From: Aquabacterium sp. A3
GTDB taxonomy: Bacteria; Pseudomonadota; Gammaproteobacteria; Burkholderiales; Burkholderiaceae_C
Direction: 5' to 3'
Length of the DNA stretch: 64,000 nucleotides
Assembly (NCBI RefSeq): GCF_038069945.1
Contig: NZ_JBBPEV010000001.1
Span: forward strand, 1,674,001-1,738,000
A model generated the notes under the pieces. The model had not been told where the DNA came from, ran no database searches, and was given only the letters and a program-made list of their open reading frames with translations. Position numbers and translations under genes: made by a program. This document shows positions 8,638 to 19,570 of the stretch, one piece after another (position 1 is the first letter of the stretch; each line of letters starts with the position of its first letter).

Positions 8638-10206
8638 TCAGCGCAAAAACAGCCGGTACACCGGGTTGCGTGTTTCGTCCACGTACACGTAACCCTGCTG
8701 GTCCAGCACCTGCCCGATGCGGGCCACCTCGCCCTTGGGCACCTGCAGGCCCACCAGGATGCGGCCGTAATCCGCACCCTGGTTGCGGTAGTGGAACAGG
8801 CTGATGTTCCAGCCCGGCGGCAGGCTGGTCAGGAAGTTCATCAAGGCACCCGGCTTCTCCGGGAAGACAAAGCTGTAGAGGCGCTCGCCCTCGGCCAGGC
8901 TGGAGCGCCCACCCACCATGTGGCGAATGTGCGTCTTGGCCAGCTCATCGTGGGTCAGGTCCACCGTGCGGAAGCCCTCGGCCTCGAACTGTTTGGCGAT
9001 CTGCCGTGATTCGCCCTTCTCACGCGTGCTCAGGCCCACGAACACATGCGCCTCACGCTCATCCGAGATGCGGTAGTTGAACTCGGTGACGCTGCGGGGC
9101 CCGATGACCTCGCAAAAGCGCTTGAACGAGCCACGCTCCTCCGGGATGCTCACGGCCAGCAAGGCCTCGCGCTCCTCACCCACCTCGGCCCGCTCGGCCA
9201 CGAAGCGCAGGCGGTCGAAGTTCATGTTGGCGCCGCAGTTGATGGCGATGTAGGTTTTGCCCTGCCCGCCATGGCGTGCCGCGTACTGCTTGATGGCCGC
9301 CACGCCCAAGGCGCCGGCCGGCTCGACGATGCCGCGCGTGTCCTGGTAGATGTCCTTGATGGCTGCGCACACCGCGTCGGTGTTGACCACCACGAAGTCG
9401 TCCACCAACTCGCGCGTCAGGCGCAGCGTTTCTTCGCCCACCAGCTTCACGGCCGTGCCGTCAGAGAACAGGCCCACATCGCTCAGCGTGATGCGATCAC
9501 CCGCCTTGACCGAGCGCACCATGGCGTCTGAATCGCTCGTCTGCACACCAATCACCTTGATGTCGGGGCGCACGGCCTTCACGTAGGCCGCCACCCCGCT
9601 GATGAGGCCGCCACCGCCAATGGCCACGAAGATGGCGTCGATCGGGCCCTGGTGTTGGCGCAAGATCTCCATGGCGACCGTGCCTTGGCCCGCGATCACG
9701 TCGGGGTCGTCAAAGGGGTGCACGAAGGTCATGCCCTTCTTGCGCTCCAGCGCCTTGGCGTGCAACGCGGCATCCGAATAGCTTTCGCCGTGCAGCACGA
9801 TCTGCACATGCTCGCCGCCAAAGTGCCGCACCGCGTCGATCTTCACCTGGGGCGTGGTGACCGGCATGACGATGGTGGCCTGACAGCCCAGGCGCTTGGC
9901 CCCCAGGGCCACCCCTTGCGCGTGGTTGCCCGCCGAGGCGCAGATCACGCCCTTGGCCAACTGGGCAGGGCTGAGCTTGGCCATCTTGTTGTAAGCCCCG
10001 CGCAGCTTGAAGCTGAAGACCGGCTGCAGGTCTTCCCGCTTCATGTAGATGTGGTGCCCCAGGCGGCGCGACAGGGTGCGCGCCTCTTCCAGCGGGCTCT
10101 CAATGGCCACGTCATAGACCCGGGTGGTCAGGATGCGCTGCAGGTAATCGTGCAGGCTCAGCGACGAAGGCGCGGTCTTCTTCTTGGTGGTGCGCGCAGC
10201 AGGCAT
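8638..10206 (-). CDS. ilvA: Threonine ammonia-lyase, biosynthetic (threonine dehydratase)
   Basis: 522 aa PLP enzyme converting L-threonine to 2-oxobutanoate and ammonia, the first committed step of isoleucine synthesis. Lys67 in FSFKLRGAYNK is the expected PLP lysine; SAGNHAQG (91-98) and the phosphate-binding GGGGLISG (197-204) are present. Two C-terminal ACT-like regulatory repeats (from about residue 340: LLAVSIPEERGSFKRF and LYSFVFPEKPGALMNF) indicate the isoleucine-inhibited biosynthetic type rather than the short catabolic TdcB. The ATG at 10206 matches the usual length (about 514 aa); an in-frame start at 10245 would add 13 residues. Convergent with gspC. Confidence 0.97.
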   Translation of the reverse strand: MPAARTTKKKTAPSSLSLHDYLQRILTTRVYDVAIESPLEEARTLSRRLGHHIYMKREDLQPVFSFKLRGAYNKMAKLSPAQLAKGVICASAGNHAQGVALGAKRLGCQATIVMPVTTPQVKIDAVRHFGGEHVQIVLHGESYSDAALHAKALERKKGMTFVHPFDDPDVIAGQGTVAMEILRQHQGPIDAIFVAIGGGGLISGVAAYVKAVRPDIKVIGVQTSDSDAMVRSVKAGDRITLSDVGLFSDGTAVKLVGEETLRLTRELVDDFVVVNTDAVCAAIKDIYQDTRGIVEPAGALGVAAIKQYAARHGGQGKTYIAINCGANMNFDRLRFVAERAEVGEEREALLAVSIPEERGSFKRFCEVIGPRSVTEFNYRISDEREAHVFVGLSTREKGESRQIAKQFEAEGFRTVDLTHDELAKTHIRHMVGGRSSLAEGERLYSFVFPEKPGALMNFLTSLPPGWNISLFHYRNQGADYGRILVGLQVPKGEVARIGQVLDQQGYVYVDETRNPVYRLFLR

Positions 10207-10247
10207 GGACAAGAGCTCCGGACAATGGACGAGCAAAACGCTCAAGT

Positions 10248-11528
10248 CTAAGGCACCGGCCGCGTCAATCCATGCTCATTGAGCGCCTGGGCCGTGGCGC
10301 GCCGAAACGCCTGCTGTTGCCAGCGACCCCACCGACGCCACCACGGCCGCGTGAACGGCAGCAGGCGCATGCTCAGCGACCGCAGACAGCGCGGCCCCCA
10401 CAACAGCAGCGGGTACCAAGGCCAGGCCGCCGGCAAGCCCAGGTTGTGCATGCCCTGCCCGCCAATGAACCAGCGCACCAGGCTGAGGTGACACGCCCGG
10501 TCCCAGCGCCCGCGCCAGCGCGCACCCCAGGCATAGGGCCGAGACAGCGGCTCGTCCATCAGGGCCCGGCCCAGGGCCACGCTCGACGCATCCGATGGCG
10601 CCTGGCTCAACAGATTGCGGTACAGCAGCACCCGCCCGGTCTGCTCATCGTCACACAACCAGCACTCGTCCACCCCCATGAGCCAGCCCACGTAACGCCA
10701 CAGGTGCATCACGGCATTGGCATCCTGGCGCGAGAAGATGTCGCCGGTCATGCGCAAGCCCAGCAATTGCACAGCGCTGAACGCCAGGTAAGTGGCTTGC
10801 ATGTCCAGCTGATTGATGGGCACGCCCAGTTCGGCCGCGTCCCAGTCGGGGGCGCGCTGCAGCCGCACCCGCACCAGCGCGTGCATCAGGCGCACCTTGA
10901 CGGTCATCACATGGCCCGGCGCCCCGGGATTCAGACCACCGTCGTCGGTGCACATCAACCACCACAGCGCCGTTTCGGCGATACGCTGGGGCGCGCCACG
11001 CTGCAGCTGGCCGGTGCGCAACAAGGTTTGGTTGATGGCCGACGCCTGGTAGCCGGCCATGAGGGCGGCGTCGCGCAAGACCATCGTGCCCAAGCGTCCG
11101 GAGGTCTGCAACACACGTGCACCTCGCCGCAGCCGGGCCTCGTCCAGCCAGGCCGGCCGGGCGTGCACCCGGCTGATGAGGCGAGCCAGACAGCCCGGCA
11201 CCCGCGCATCCTGCGCCGCGGAGGCCGGGTCCATGCCCAGCGCCTCTTGCACCAGGGGCCACGCCCGTGCACCACCTTGCGCCAGCATCCATGCCGCCAC
11301 CTCGTCGGCCAGCGGGTCACCGTCCCACAGCGCCATGCCCATGGCCTGCCAGTCACTGGCGTCGGGCTCAGGATCGCCGTCGATCATCCACCGCAGGCGG
11401 GCCGCCATGGCACGACTGCGTTTCAGGTCGGCACCGTGGCGCCTGGGGGGCTGCTGAGGGGCGACAGGCAGCGCCACCGAGTCCCTCGGTGACGTGCCCA
11501 TGGCGCTGCGCTCCTGCGCTGACTGCAT
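10248..11528 (-). CDS. MpaB / latex-clearing-protein-like putative haem oxygenase (DUF2236)
   Basis: 426 aa, resembling the MpaB/Lcp (rubber oxygenase) family. A core stretch RLGTMVLRDAALMAG, then R182-I-A-E-T186, and H216 (VRLMHALVRVRL) give an Arg-x3-Thr motif and a His exactly 34 residues after the Arg. As I recall, LcpK30 has the same spacing between its conserved Arg164 and the haem-ligand His198. The position of the distal Lys167 of LcpK30 is Glu185 here, so any haem would be coordinated differently. DANAVMHLWRYVGWLMGVDE is the other conserved block. No signal peptide is visible, unlike secreted Lcp. The start at 11528 has GGAG 5 nt upstream; an in-frame GTG at 11579 is less likely. The substrate is unknown. 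Confidence 0.7.
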   Translation of the reverse strand: MQSAQERSAMGTSPRDSVALPVAPQQPPRRHGADLKRSRAMAARLRWMIDGDPEPDASDWQAMGMALWDGDPLADEVAAWMLAQGGARAWPLVQEALGMDPASAAQDARVPGCLARLISRVHARPAWLDEARLRRGARVLQTSGRLGTMVLRDAALMAGYQASAINQTLLRTGQLQRGAPQRIAETALWWLMCTDDGGLNPGAPGHVMTVKVRLMHALVRVRLQRAPDWDAAELGVPINQLDMQATYLAFSAVQLLGLRMTGDIFSRQDANAVMHLWRYVGWLMGVDECWLCDDEQTGRVLLYRNLLSQAPSDASSVALGRALMDEPLSRPYAWGARWRGRWDRACHLSLVRWFIGGQGMHNLGLPAAWPWYPLLLWGPRCLRSLSMRLLPFTRPWWRRWGRWQQQAFRRATAQALNEHGLTRPVP

Positions 11529-11687
11529 GCCCACTCCGTGTTCGTGAATTTGATCACGGATCTTGACGCATCCCGCCACGCCTGTCCCTGCCGATTAACA
11601 CCATGCGGAAACACCCTGATGCAATCGTCACAGACGCGCACAGCGCGGTGGAACAAATGGCGAAACGAAGGCGCGCGGCTCGCCCAG

Positions 11688-11712
11688 AAAAAAGCCCGCC
11701 AGGAGGCGGGCT
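11688..11712 (-). terminator. Rho-independent terminator of the atp operon
   Basis: On the minus strand a perfect 8-bp GC-rich stem (AGCCCGCC / GGCGGGCT) with a 4-nt loop is followed by a run of T. It lies about 40 nt after the atpC stop and upstream of the MpaB-like gene, so it should end the ATP synthase transcript. Confidence 0.92.
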
Positions 11713-11750
11713 GATGAGGCGCGATCGGTGGGACACAAGCCCCACGGTCA

Positions 11751-12167
11751 TCACTTCTTGCGCAGGCGGCGGATGGCAGCCAGTTGGGCCACCAGTTCGG
11801 CCAGTTCGCTCTGGGCCTTGGCCAGGTCCAGTTCGCCGCTGGCGTTCTGCACGGCCTCTTCGGCCAGGCGCTTGGCCTCGTTGGCTTTGGCTTCGTCCAG
11901 GTCCTTGCCGCGGATGGCGGTGTCGGCCAGAACGGTCACGCAGTGAGGCTGCACCTCCAGGATGCCGCCTGCAACGAAGACGAACTCTTCTTCGTTGTTG
12001 TCGGCGCGCTGGATGCGCACGGCGCCCGGCTTGATGCGGGTGATCAGCGGGGTGTGGCGCGGCAGGATGCCGAGCTCGCCCACTTCACCTGGCAGGGACA
12101 CCAGCGTGGCCTCGCCCGAAAAGATCGACTCTTCGGCCGAGACGACGTCAACGTGAATGGTGGACAT
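11751..12167 (-). CDS. atpC: F1Fo ATP synthase subunit epsilon
   Basis: 138 aa, matching the usual 138-140 aa. The N-terminal beta barrel ([35 protein letters not shown]) and the C-terminal helical hairpin ([12 protein letters not shown] to AAIRRLRKK), which can inhibit F1 by changing conformation, are intact. It is the last gene of the operon and lies 169 nt after atpD, an unusually long gap that holds a hairpin. Confidence 0.98.
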   Translation of the reverse strand: MSTIHVDVVSAEESIFSGEATLVSLPGEVGELGILPRHTPLITRIKPGAVRIQRADNNEEEFVFVAGGILEVQPHCVTVLADTAIRGKDLDEAKANEAKRLAEEAVQNASGELDLAKAQSELAELVAQLAAIRRLRKK

Positions 12168-12279
12168 ATCGTGCTTTCAAAAAATGCGGTTCTTGCTGCG
12201 CCCGGCATCCAAGCCCCGAGGGGTACTTGAAGCGCCGAACTGAGCAAGCGATCGGTCGTGAATCAAGGCGCCGCACACA

Positions 12280-12299
12280 ACCGTAGCTGAGGCTACGGT
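12280..12299 (-). other. Stem-loop in the atpD-atpC spacer
   Basis: A perfect 8-bp inverted repeat, ACCGTAGC / GCTACGGT, with a 4-nt TGAG loop lies in the 169-nt atpD-atpC gap (12168-12336), about 40 nt after the atpD stop. There is no T run, so it is not a classic terminator. It may affect mRNA stability or the lower dose of epsilon relative to beta. The flanks look like possible dispersed-repeat sequence, but I cannot test that here. Confidence 0.6.
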
Positions 12300-12336
12300 G
12301 CGCACGGCAACGCCAAGTCACGGCCGAGCGCGCCGC

Positions 12337-13770
<1,434 letters not shown>

Positions 13771-13784
13771 TCAAAATCTTCGGA

Positions 13785-14651
13785 TCAGACCGCAGCCGCA
13801 CCGGCCACGATCTCGGACAGCTCGGTCGTGATCGCCGCCTGGCGGGTCTTGTTGTAGACCAGCTTCAGTTCCTTGATCACATTGCCAGCGTTGTCGGTCG
13901 CGGCCTTCATGGCGACCATGCGAGCCGACTGCTCCGAAGCCATGTTCTCTGCCACAGACTGGTAAACCAGCGCCTCAACGTAACGGGTCATCAACTCGTC
14001 GATCACCAGCTTGGCGTCCGGCTCATAGATGTATTCCCATGAATGAGTCGTTTCGCCTGCGAACTCGTCGGCACCCAGGGGCAGCAGTTGCTGCACCTGA
14101 GGCTCTTGCTTCATCGTGTTGATGAAGCGGGTGTAGCACAGGTACACCGCGCTGAGTTCGCCCGCCGTGTAAGCGTCGAGCAGCACCTTGACCGGGCCAA
14201 TGAGCTTTTCCATGTGCGGCGTGTCGCCCATGCCGACGACTTGCGCGACGACATTGGCACCGATGCGGTTGAAAAAGCCGGTGGCCTTGTTGCCGATGGA
14301 GACCACGTCGGCCTTGATGCCCTGACCGTCCAGCTCTTTGAGCTTGTTGGTCACGGCACGCAGCACGTTCGTGTTCAAGCCACCGCACAGACCCTTGTCC
14401 GTGCTCACCACGATGAAGCCCACCTTCTTGCCTCCCGCACTGGGCAGCATGAAGGGGTGGACGTACTCGGGGTTGGCCTTGGCCAAGTTCGCCGTGATGT
14501 TGCGCACCTTTTCAGCGTAGGGCCGAGCCGCAAGCATGCGATCCTGCGCCTTGCGCATCTTCGAAGCCGCGACCATTTCCATGGCCTTGGTGATCTTCTT
14601 GGTGTTCTCGACGCTCTTGATCTTGTTGCGAATTTCCTTGCCTACGGCCAT
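13785..14651 (-). CDS. atpG: F1Fo ATP synthase subunit gamma
   Basis: 288 aa rotor shaft protein. The N-terminal helix ([34 protein letters not shown]) and the C-terminal helix ([18 protein letters not shown]) that form the coiled-coil axle are intact, as is [13 protein letters not shown]. Length equals the usual 287-290 aa. It lies 11 nt after atpA and 35 nt before atpD. Confidence 0.99.
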   Translation of the reverse strand: MAVGKEIRNKIKSVENTKKITKAMEMVAASKMRKAQDRMLAARPYAEKVRNITANLAKANPEYVHPFMLPSAGGKKVGFIVVSTDKGLCGGLNTNVLRAVTNKLKELDGQGIKADVVSIGNKATGFFNRIGANVVAQVVGMGDTPHMEKLIGPVKVLLDAYTAGELSAVYLCYTRFINTMKQEPQVQQLLPLGADEFAGETTHSWEYIYEPDAKLVIDELMTRYVEALVYQSVAENMASEQSARMVAMKAATDNAGNVIKELKLVYNKTRQAAITTELSEIVAGAAAV

Positions 14652-14662
14652 GGTGCGCTCCT

Positions 14663-16216
14663 TTAGGCGAAGGTCTTCTTGAACGCGACGACGGCCGATT
14701 GCAGTTCAGCTTCGGCGTCCTTGTCCAGGGCCTTTTTCTCTTCGATCTTGGCCAGCAGGGCGCCGTGGCTGGTCTTCAGGAACTGGTGCAGACCGGCTTC
14801 GAAGGCCAGAACCTTCTTGACGTCCACATCGTCCATGTAGCCCTTGTTCACGGCAAACAGGGTGGCGGCCATCGTCGAGACCGACAGGGGCTGATACTGG
14901 GCCTGCTTGAGCAGCTCGGTCACGCGGGCACCGCGGTCCAGCTGCTTGCGGGTGGCCGCGTCCAGATCGGAAGCGAACTGCGCAAAGGCAGCCAGTTCAC
15001 GGTACTGGGCCAGGTCGGTACGGATACCGCCGGACAGGCTCTTGATGACCTTGGTCTGAGCAGCACCACCCACGCGCGACACCGAGATACCGGCGTTGAT
15101 GGCGGGACGGATACCAGCGTTGAACAGGTTGGTTTCCAGGAAGATCTGACCGTCGGTGATCGAGATCACGTTGGTCGGAACGAAAGCGGACACGTCACCG
15201 GCTTGCGTTTCGATGATGGGCAGGGCGGTCAGCGAACCGGTCTTGCCCTTCACTTCGCCGTTGGTGAAGGCTTCGACGTAGTCGGCGTTCACACGAGCGG
15301 CACGCTCCAGCAGGCGCGAGTGGATGTAGAACACGTCGCCAGGGAAGGCTTCGCGTCCGGGCGGACGGCGCAGCAGCAGCGACACTTGACGGTAGGCCAC
15401 GGCCTGCTTGGACAGGTCGTCGTACACGATCAGGGCGTCTTGACCGCGGTCGCGGAAGTACTCGCCCATGGCGCAACCGGAGTAGGCCGACACGAACTGC
15501 ATGGCAGCCGAGTCAGAGGCCGAAGCGGCGACCACGATGGTGTAGTCCATGGCGCCGGCTTGCTCCAGCGAGCGCACGACGTTCTTGATCGACGAGGCCT
15601 TCTGACCGATGGCGACATAGATACAGGTGACGCCCTGGCCCTTCTGGTTGATGATCGCGTCAATGGCGACGGCGGTCTTGCCGGTCTGACGGTCACCAAT
15701 GATCAGCTCGCGCTGACCACGGCCGATCGGCACCATCGAGTCGATGGACTTGATGCCGGTCTGCAGGGGTTGATCCACGGATTGACGCGCGATCACACCG
15801 GGGGCGATCTTCTCGATGGGAGAAGACAGCTTGGCGTTGATCGGGCCCTTGCCGTCGATGGGCTGACCCAGGGCGTTCACCACGCGGCCCACCAGTTCGG
15901 GACCGACGGGCACTTCCAGGATGCGGCCCGTGCACTTCACGGTGTCGCCTTCGGAGATGTGCTCGTACGAGCCCAGGATCACGGCGCCGACGGAGTCACG
16001 CTCCAGGTTCAGGGCCAGACCGTAGGTGGGGACGCCCGAGGCGTCGGCGGGGAACTCCAACATTTCGCCTTGCATCGCATCGGACAGGCCGTGGACGCGC
16101 ACGATACCGTCGGTCACGGAGATGACGGTACCTTGGTTACGAATGTCGGCAGCCGCGCCGAGACCTTCGATGCGGCTCTTGATCAGTTCGGAAATTTCTG
16201 CGGGATTCAGTTGCAT
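14663..16216 (-). CDS. atpA: F1Fo ATP synthase subunit alpha
   Basis: 517 aa non-catalytic nucleotide-binding subunit. The N-terminal [18 protein letters not shown]-loop [24 protein letters not shown] and the VSRVGGAAQ region are present. Length matches the usual 510-515 aa. It is separated from atpH by a 118-nt spacer containing a GC hairpin. Confidence 0.99.
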   Translation of the reverse strand: MQLNPAEISELIKSRIEGLGAAADIRNQGTVISVTDGIVRVHGLSDAMQGEMLEFPADASGVPTYGLALNLERDSVGAVILGSYEHISEGDTVKCTGRILEVPVGPELVGRVVNALGQPIDGKGPINAKLSSPIEKIAPGVIARQSVDQPLQTGIKSIDSMVPIGRGQRELIIGDRQTGKTAVAIDAIINQKGQGVTCIYVAIGQKASSIKNVVRSLEQAGAMDYTIVVAASASDSAAMQFVSAYSGCAMGEYFRDRGQDALIVYDDLSKQAVAYRQVSLLLRRPPGREAFPGDVFYIHSRLLERAARVNADYVEAFTNGEVKGKTGSLTALPIIETQAGDVSAFVPTNVISITDGQIFLETNLFNAGIRPAINAGISVSRVGGAAQTKVIKSLSGGIRTDLAQYRELAAFAQFASDLDAATRKQLDRGARVTELLKQAQYQPLSVSTMAATLFAVNKGYMDDVDVKKVLAFEAGLHQFLKTSHGALLAKIEEKKALDKDAEAELQSAVVAFKKTFA

Positions 16217-16270
16217 GCTTTGCTCCCAGGCTGGTCAAGGGCTGCACTCAGGCATACCTCGTTGACAACA

Positions 16271-16294
16271 GCCGGCGACGGGTTCGCCGCCGGC
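16271..16294 (-). other. GC hairpin between atpH and atpA
   Basis: A 7-bp inverted repeat, GCCGGCG / CGCCGGC, with a 10-nt loop sits in the 118-nt atpH-atpA gap (16217-16334). It has no T run. It may stabilise segments of the atp mRNA or influence initiation at atpA. Confidence 0.5.
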
Positions 16295-16334
16295 GGGGTT
16301 AGCGACGGTTCTTGCTTGGAGGTCGGAGGCTGGT

Positions 16335-16868
16335 TCACGCCAGGAGAGCCGACTTCATGCGTTCCAGACGGGCCTTGACGGAGGTGTCGAGCACCTCATC
16401 GCCCACGGCCACGCGCACGCCACCAATCAGGTCGGGGTTGACCTCGACCTTGGCAGTCAGTTGGCGACCGAAACGCGTCGACAGGGGGCCCAGGATCTCG
16501 GCCACCTGGGCGTCCGAGATCGGAAAGGCGCTGACGATGTGCGCTTCAGACACGCCCTGACGGGCTTGCACGAGCGACTGGTACTGCTCGACCATCAGCG
16601 GCAGCGCCGCCAGACGGCCGTTCTCCAGAACGGTACGCAGGAAATTGGCCACGGCTGGTGCCAGAGCCACCTTGGCTGCCCCGGCGATCACGTCGAAGAC
16701 CTGCTCCTGCGTGACCTTGGGGTTGTCGGCGAAGTCCTGCAGCTGGGGGTCGCGAGCGACCACCCACAGGGCTTGCGCCTGCTCCAGCCAAGCGGCCTGC
16801 TCAGCCACCGGGGTGGCTTTGAAGAGGGCTTCGGCGTAGGGCCGTGCGATGGTGGCGAGCTCAGCCAT
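16335..16868 (-). CDS. atpH: F1Fo ATP synthase subunit delta
   Basis: 177 aa peripheral-stalk subunit that joins F1 to the b dimer, the same length as in E. coli. N-terminal ELATIARPYAEALFK and the C-terminal signature region (VEVNPDLIGGVRVAVGDEVLDTSVKARL) are typical. The ATG at 16868 has GGAG upstream; a GTG two codons earlier overlaps the atpF stop and is less likely. Confidence 0.98.
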   Translation of the reverse strand: MAELATIARPYAEALFKATPVAEQAAWLEQAQALWVVARDPQLQDFADNPKVTQEQVFDVIAGAAKVALAPAVANFLRTVLENGRLAALPLMVEQYQSLVQARQGVSEAHIVSAFPISDAQVAEILGPLSTRFGRQLTAKVEVNPDLIGGVRVAVGDEVLDTSVKARLERMKSALLA

Positions 16869-16870
16869 GA

Positions 16871-17341
16871 TCACAGCTCCGTCTTCAGGCGGGACAGCAG
16901 GTCGGCGTGGACCTCGGCTGACACCTCGCGACGCAGGATTTGCTCAGCACCCTTGACGGCCAGCACGGCGACCTGCTCGCGCAGGGCCTCGCGGGCTTGC
17001 ACGGCCTGGGCATCAGCCTCGGCCTTGGCGTCGGTGACGATCTTGGCGGCTTCGGCCGAGGCGCGGGCCTTGGCTTCTTCCACGATCGCGGCCGCACGCT
17101 TTTCAGCGTCAGCCAGACGTTGTGCGATCTCGTCGCGGGACTGGGAGAGCTGCTCCTGGACGCTCTTGTTGGCGTTCGCCAGTTCCAGCTTGGCCTTGTC
17201 GGCCGCAGCCAGACCGTCCGCGATCTTGTTGGCGCGCTCGTCGAGCGCCTTCGTGATCGGCGGCCACACGAATTTCATCGTGAACCACCACAGGATCCCG
17301 AAGACCACGATCTGCGCGAACAGCGTTGCGTTCAGATTCAC
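16871..17341 (-). CDS. atpF: F1Fo ATP synthase subunit b
   Basis: 156 aa stator subunit, exactly the usual length. An N-terminal membrane helix ([25 protein letters not shown]) is followed by a long Ala/Glu/Lys-rich coiled coil that dimerises. Translation starts at a GTG preceded by AAAGGTCC. The stop lies 2 nt before the atpH ATG. Confidence 0.98.
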   Translation of the reverse strand: MNLNATLFAQIVVFGILWWFTMKFVWPPITKALDERANKIADGLAAADKAKLELANANKSVQEQLSQSRDEIAQRLADAEKRAAAIVEEAKARASAEAAKIVTDAKAEADAQAVQAREALREQVAVLAVKGAEQILRREVSAEVHADLLSRLKTEL

Positions 17342-17390
17342 GGCTCGGACCTTTCTCGTTTAAATGGGATGTTCAGTCGAGAAAGACCGA

Positions 17391-17672
<282 letters not shown>

Positions 17673-17717
17673 TTAAGAAAAGGAAAGGGACAGGAAAGAA
17701 AACGAGAGAAACAGAGA

Positions 17718-18599
17718 TCAGTGGCCTTCGTGAGCCTGACCGATGTACACCAGGGTCAGCATCATGAAGATGAAGGCTTGCAGGGTGATGACCATGATGT
17801 GGAAGATCGCCCAGGCCGAGCCGGCCAGCAGGTGCAGGACCCACAGGCCAGCGCCGCCGGCTGTCAGGGCCGTGCCCACAGCCGCACCCAGCAGGGCGAT
17901 CAGCATGAACACCAGCTCACCTGCGTACATGTTGCCCCACAGCCGCATGCCGTGAGAGATGGTCTTGGCGCCGAACTCCACCATGTTCAGGAAGAAGTTG
18001 GGGATGATCAGCAAGATGGTGCCCACGGCGCCGTGCGCGTGGAACGGTGCGGTGAACAGCTCTTTGATCCAGCCGCCCACACCCTTGATCTTCATGTTGT
18101 AGTACAGGCAGACCAGCAGCACCGAGATGGACATGCCCAGGGTGATGGACAGGTCGGCGGTGGGCACCACACGCATGTAGGCATGGTGCGGGTCGTGGCC
18201 GGTGGCGGCGTAGTACTCGGTCCACAGGCGCGGCAGCAGGTCCACCGGGATCAAGTCCATGGCATTCATGAAGAAGATCCACACGAACACGGTCAGGGCC
18301 AGCGGTGCCACGGCCTTGCGCGACGTGGCGTTGGGAATGATGGACTTGGCTTGCGTGTCGACCATCTCGACCAGCAGCTCGACAAAGCCCTGGAACTTGC
18401 CCGGCACGCCGGAGGTGGCCTTGCGCGAGGCACGCCACAACAGGAAGACAGCCAGTGCACCCATGACGAAAGACCAGAAAACCGAGTCGTAGTTGATGTA
18501 CGACCAGTCCACGATGGCCTGGGGCTCAGCGTGGTTCTGCCAGTGGCGCAGGTGGTGCCCGATGTACTCGGGCGCGGTAGGTGCGTGTTCAGAAGCCAT
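17718..18599 (-). CDS. atpB: F1Fo ATP synthase subunit a
   Basis: 293 aa proton-channel subunit. The essential Arg is Arg219 in [14 protein letters not shown]. Several membrane helices are visible ([60 protein letters not shown]). A His-rich segment (GHDPHHAYM) between helices is common in betaproteobacteria. The ATG at 18599 is used rather than a TTG two codons upstream. It lies 13 nt after atpI. Confidence 0.98.
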   Translation of the reverse strand: MASEHAPTAPEYIGHHLRHWQNHAEPQAIVDWSYINYDSVFWSFVMGALAVFLLWRASRKATSGVPGKFQGFVELLVEMVDTQAKSIIPNATSRKAVAPLALTVFVWIFFMNAMDLIPVDLLPRLWTEYYAATGHDPHHAYMRVVPTADLSITLGMSISVLLVCLYYNMKIKGVGGWIKELFTAPFHAHGAVGTILLIIPNFFLNMVEFGAKTISHGMRLWGNMYAGELVFMLIALLGAAVGTALTAGGAGLWVLHLLAGSAWAIFHIMVITLQAFIFMMLTLVYIGQAHEGH

Positions 18600-18612
18600 C
18601 GTCAAACTCTAG

Positions 18613-19137
18613 TCAAACCGAATTCTTTGAGCGGCGCAGCCCGAAGAGCAGCACCACCACCACAACCTTGAGGCACAAGATCAGGGTGACCAGCAGCGCA
18701 GCCCAGTCGACGGGCTTGAGCACCACCGGCGCCAGCGCCAGCAAGGCGCCGGACAACCCCAGCTTGGCCACCTCCCAGAACAGGAGGCCACCGACGCTGC
18801 GCCCCGCATTCGGGCCAAACACCCCCCGAGCCATCAACAGGCTGGGAAGCACCACCACGCCCACCGCGTACAACGCAGACAGCACGGCCTCGGCCCGATT
18901 CGTGAGCGCCCCCCACACCAGCGCGACCAGCACCCCGAAGGCGGCTTGCATGGCGATCACGCGCCACACCGACACTCGAGGGTGCTTGGCGATCAAGGCT
19001 TGCGCCTCTGACCGCGTCAGCGGCCGGACCGGGGTTTCGGCATCCTTGTGCCAGTCGTCCAGGTCGGATTCTTCAAAGGTCTGCCAACGCTGCCTGCCCT
19101 GGCCAGCCGCGGCGTTGTGCTGTGGAGGCTGCTGCAT
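18613..19137 (-). CDS. atpI: ATP synthase protein I
   Basis: 174 aa. A cytoplasmic N-terminus (FEESDLDDWHKD) is followed by four hydrophobic segments (VIAMQAAFGVLVALVWGAL, VLSALYAVGVVVLPSLLMA, LLFWEVAKLGLSGALLALAPV, ALLVTLILCLKVVVVVLLF), the AtpI pattern. AtpI helps assemble the c-ring and is usually the first atp gene. The ATG at 19137 gives the normal size; the in-frame extension to 19278 runs over the promoter and is rejected. Confidence 0.9.
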   Translation of the reverse strand: MQQPPQHNAAAGQGRQRWQTFEESDLDDWHKDAETPVRPLTRSEAQALIAKHPRVSVWRVIAMQAAFGVLVALVWGALTNRAEAVLSALYAVGVVVLPSLLMARGVFGPNAGRSVGGLLFWEVAKLGLSGALLALAPVVLKPVDWAALLVTLILCLKVVVVVLLFGLRRSKNSV

Positions 19138-19233
19138 GCGCTTGGTAACCGCTGAACGATCCGCCCTCCAGCGCAAGCACCTCAACCCGATATTCAACCG
19201 GGTGACGGCACGCCCACGCTGGCGAACTGACAC

Positions 19234-19256
19234 AAAAACGCCGACCACGCGTCGGC
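19234..19256 (-). terminator. Terminator-like hairpin in the atp operon leader
   Basis: On the minus strand a 6-bp stem, GCCGAC / GTCGGC, with a 5-nt loop is followed by G and five T. It starts a few nt after the expected transcription start of the atp promoter and about 100 nt before atpI. It could be a weak attenuator or a protective 5' hairpin. Confidence 0.45.
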
Positions 19257-19267
19257 AAAACCTAAAG

Positions 19268-19296
19268 ATTATAAGCACTTACCCGCAAGACACCAA
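19268..19296 (-). promoter_or_regulatory. Sigma-70-type promoter of the atp operon
   Basis: On the minus strand TTGGTG (-35, 19291-19296) and a perfect TATAAT (-10, 19268-19273) are separated by 17 nt. Expected transcription start is about 19261, giving a leader of about 124 nt before atpI. It is the best-matching promoter in the window, fitting strong expression of ATP synthase. Confidence 0.85.
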
Positions 19297-19570
19297 GCCC
19301 CTACACCCAAACGGACGCAAACACCCCCGGATGTGCGGGTCACCGGGCGACATCAGCGTGGCCCAGGGACCACAAACAGGGGTTAACCCAAACCGTTACA
19401 CATCCCCCATGTAAGGGAGCTCTAGGGCAAGCCCGGTGACATTTGCGGCATCGCACACCAAACAATGGGCACACGTCACCAACGCCTTCTTTGATTGTTC
19501 AGCGCTTTGCGCCCCACCCTCAGGCACCGCCCGCTGAGCAACCCCCACCGGCGTGCACCAGGAGTACAGC
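19297..19570. other. Divergent intergenic region upstream of the GH3 cluster, with two palindromes
   Basis: This stretch lies between the atp promoter and the first gene of the plus-strand GH3 cluster and has no gene. It contains a perfect palindrome, GGGTTAACCC (19380-19389), and ten nt downstream an inverted repeat TTACA-N9-TGTAA (19396-19414). Both look like possible operator sites for a dimeric regulator. No clear plus-strand -35/-10 pair could be picked. A strong AGGAG ribosome site precedes the gene at 19571. Confidence 0.5.

Noticed and set aside
18613..19278. Longer atpI starting at 19278
   Set aside because: The extra 47 codons cover the atp leader up to the -10 box; the ATG at 19137 gives the normal family length.
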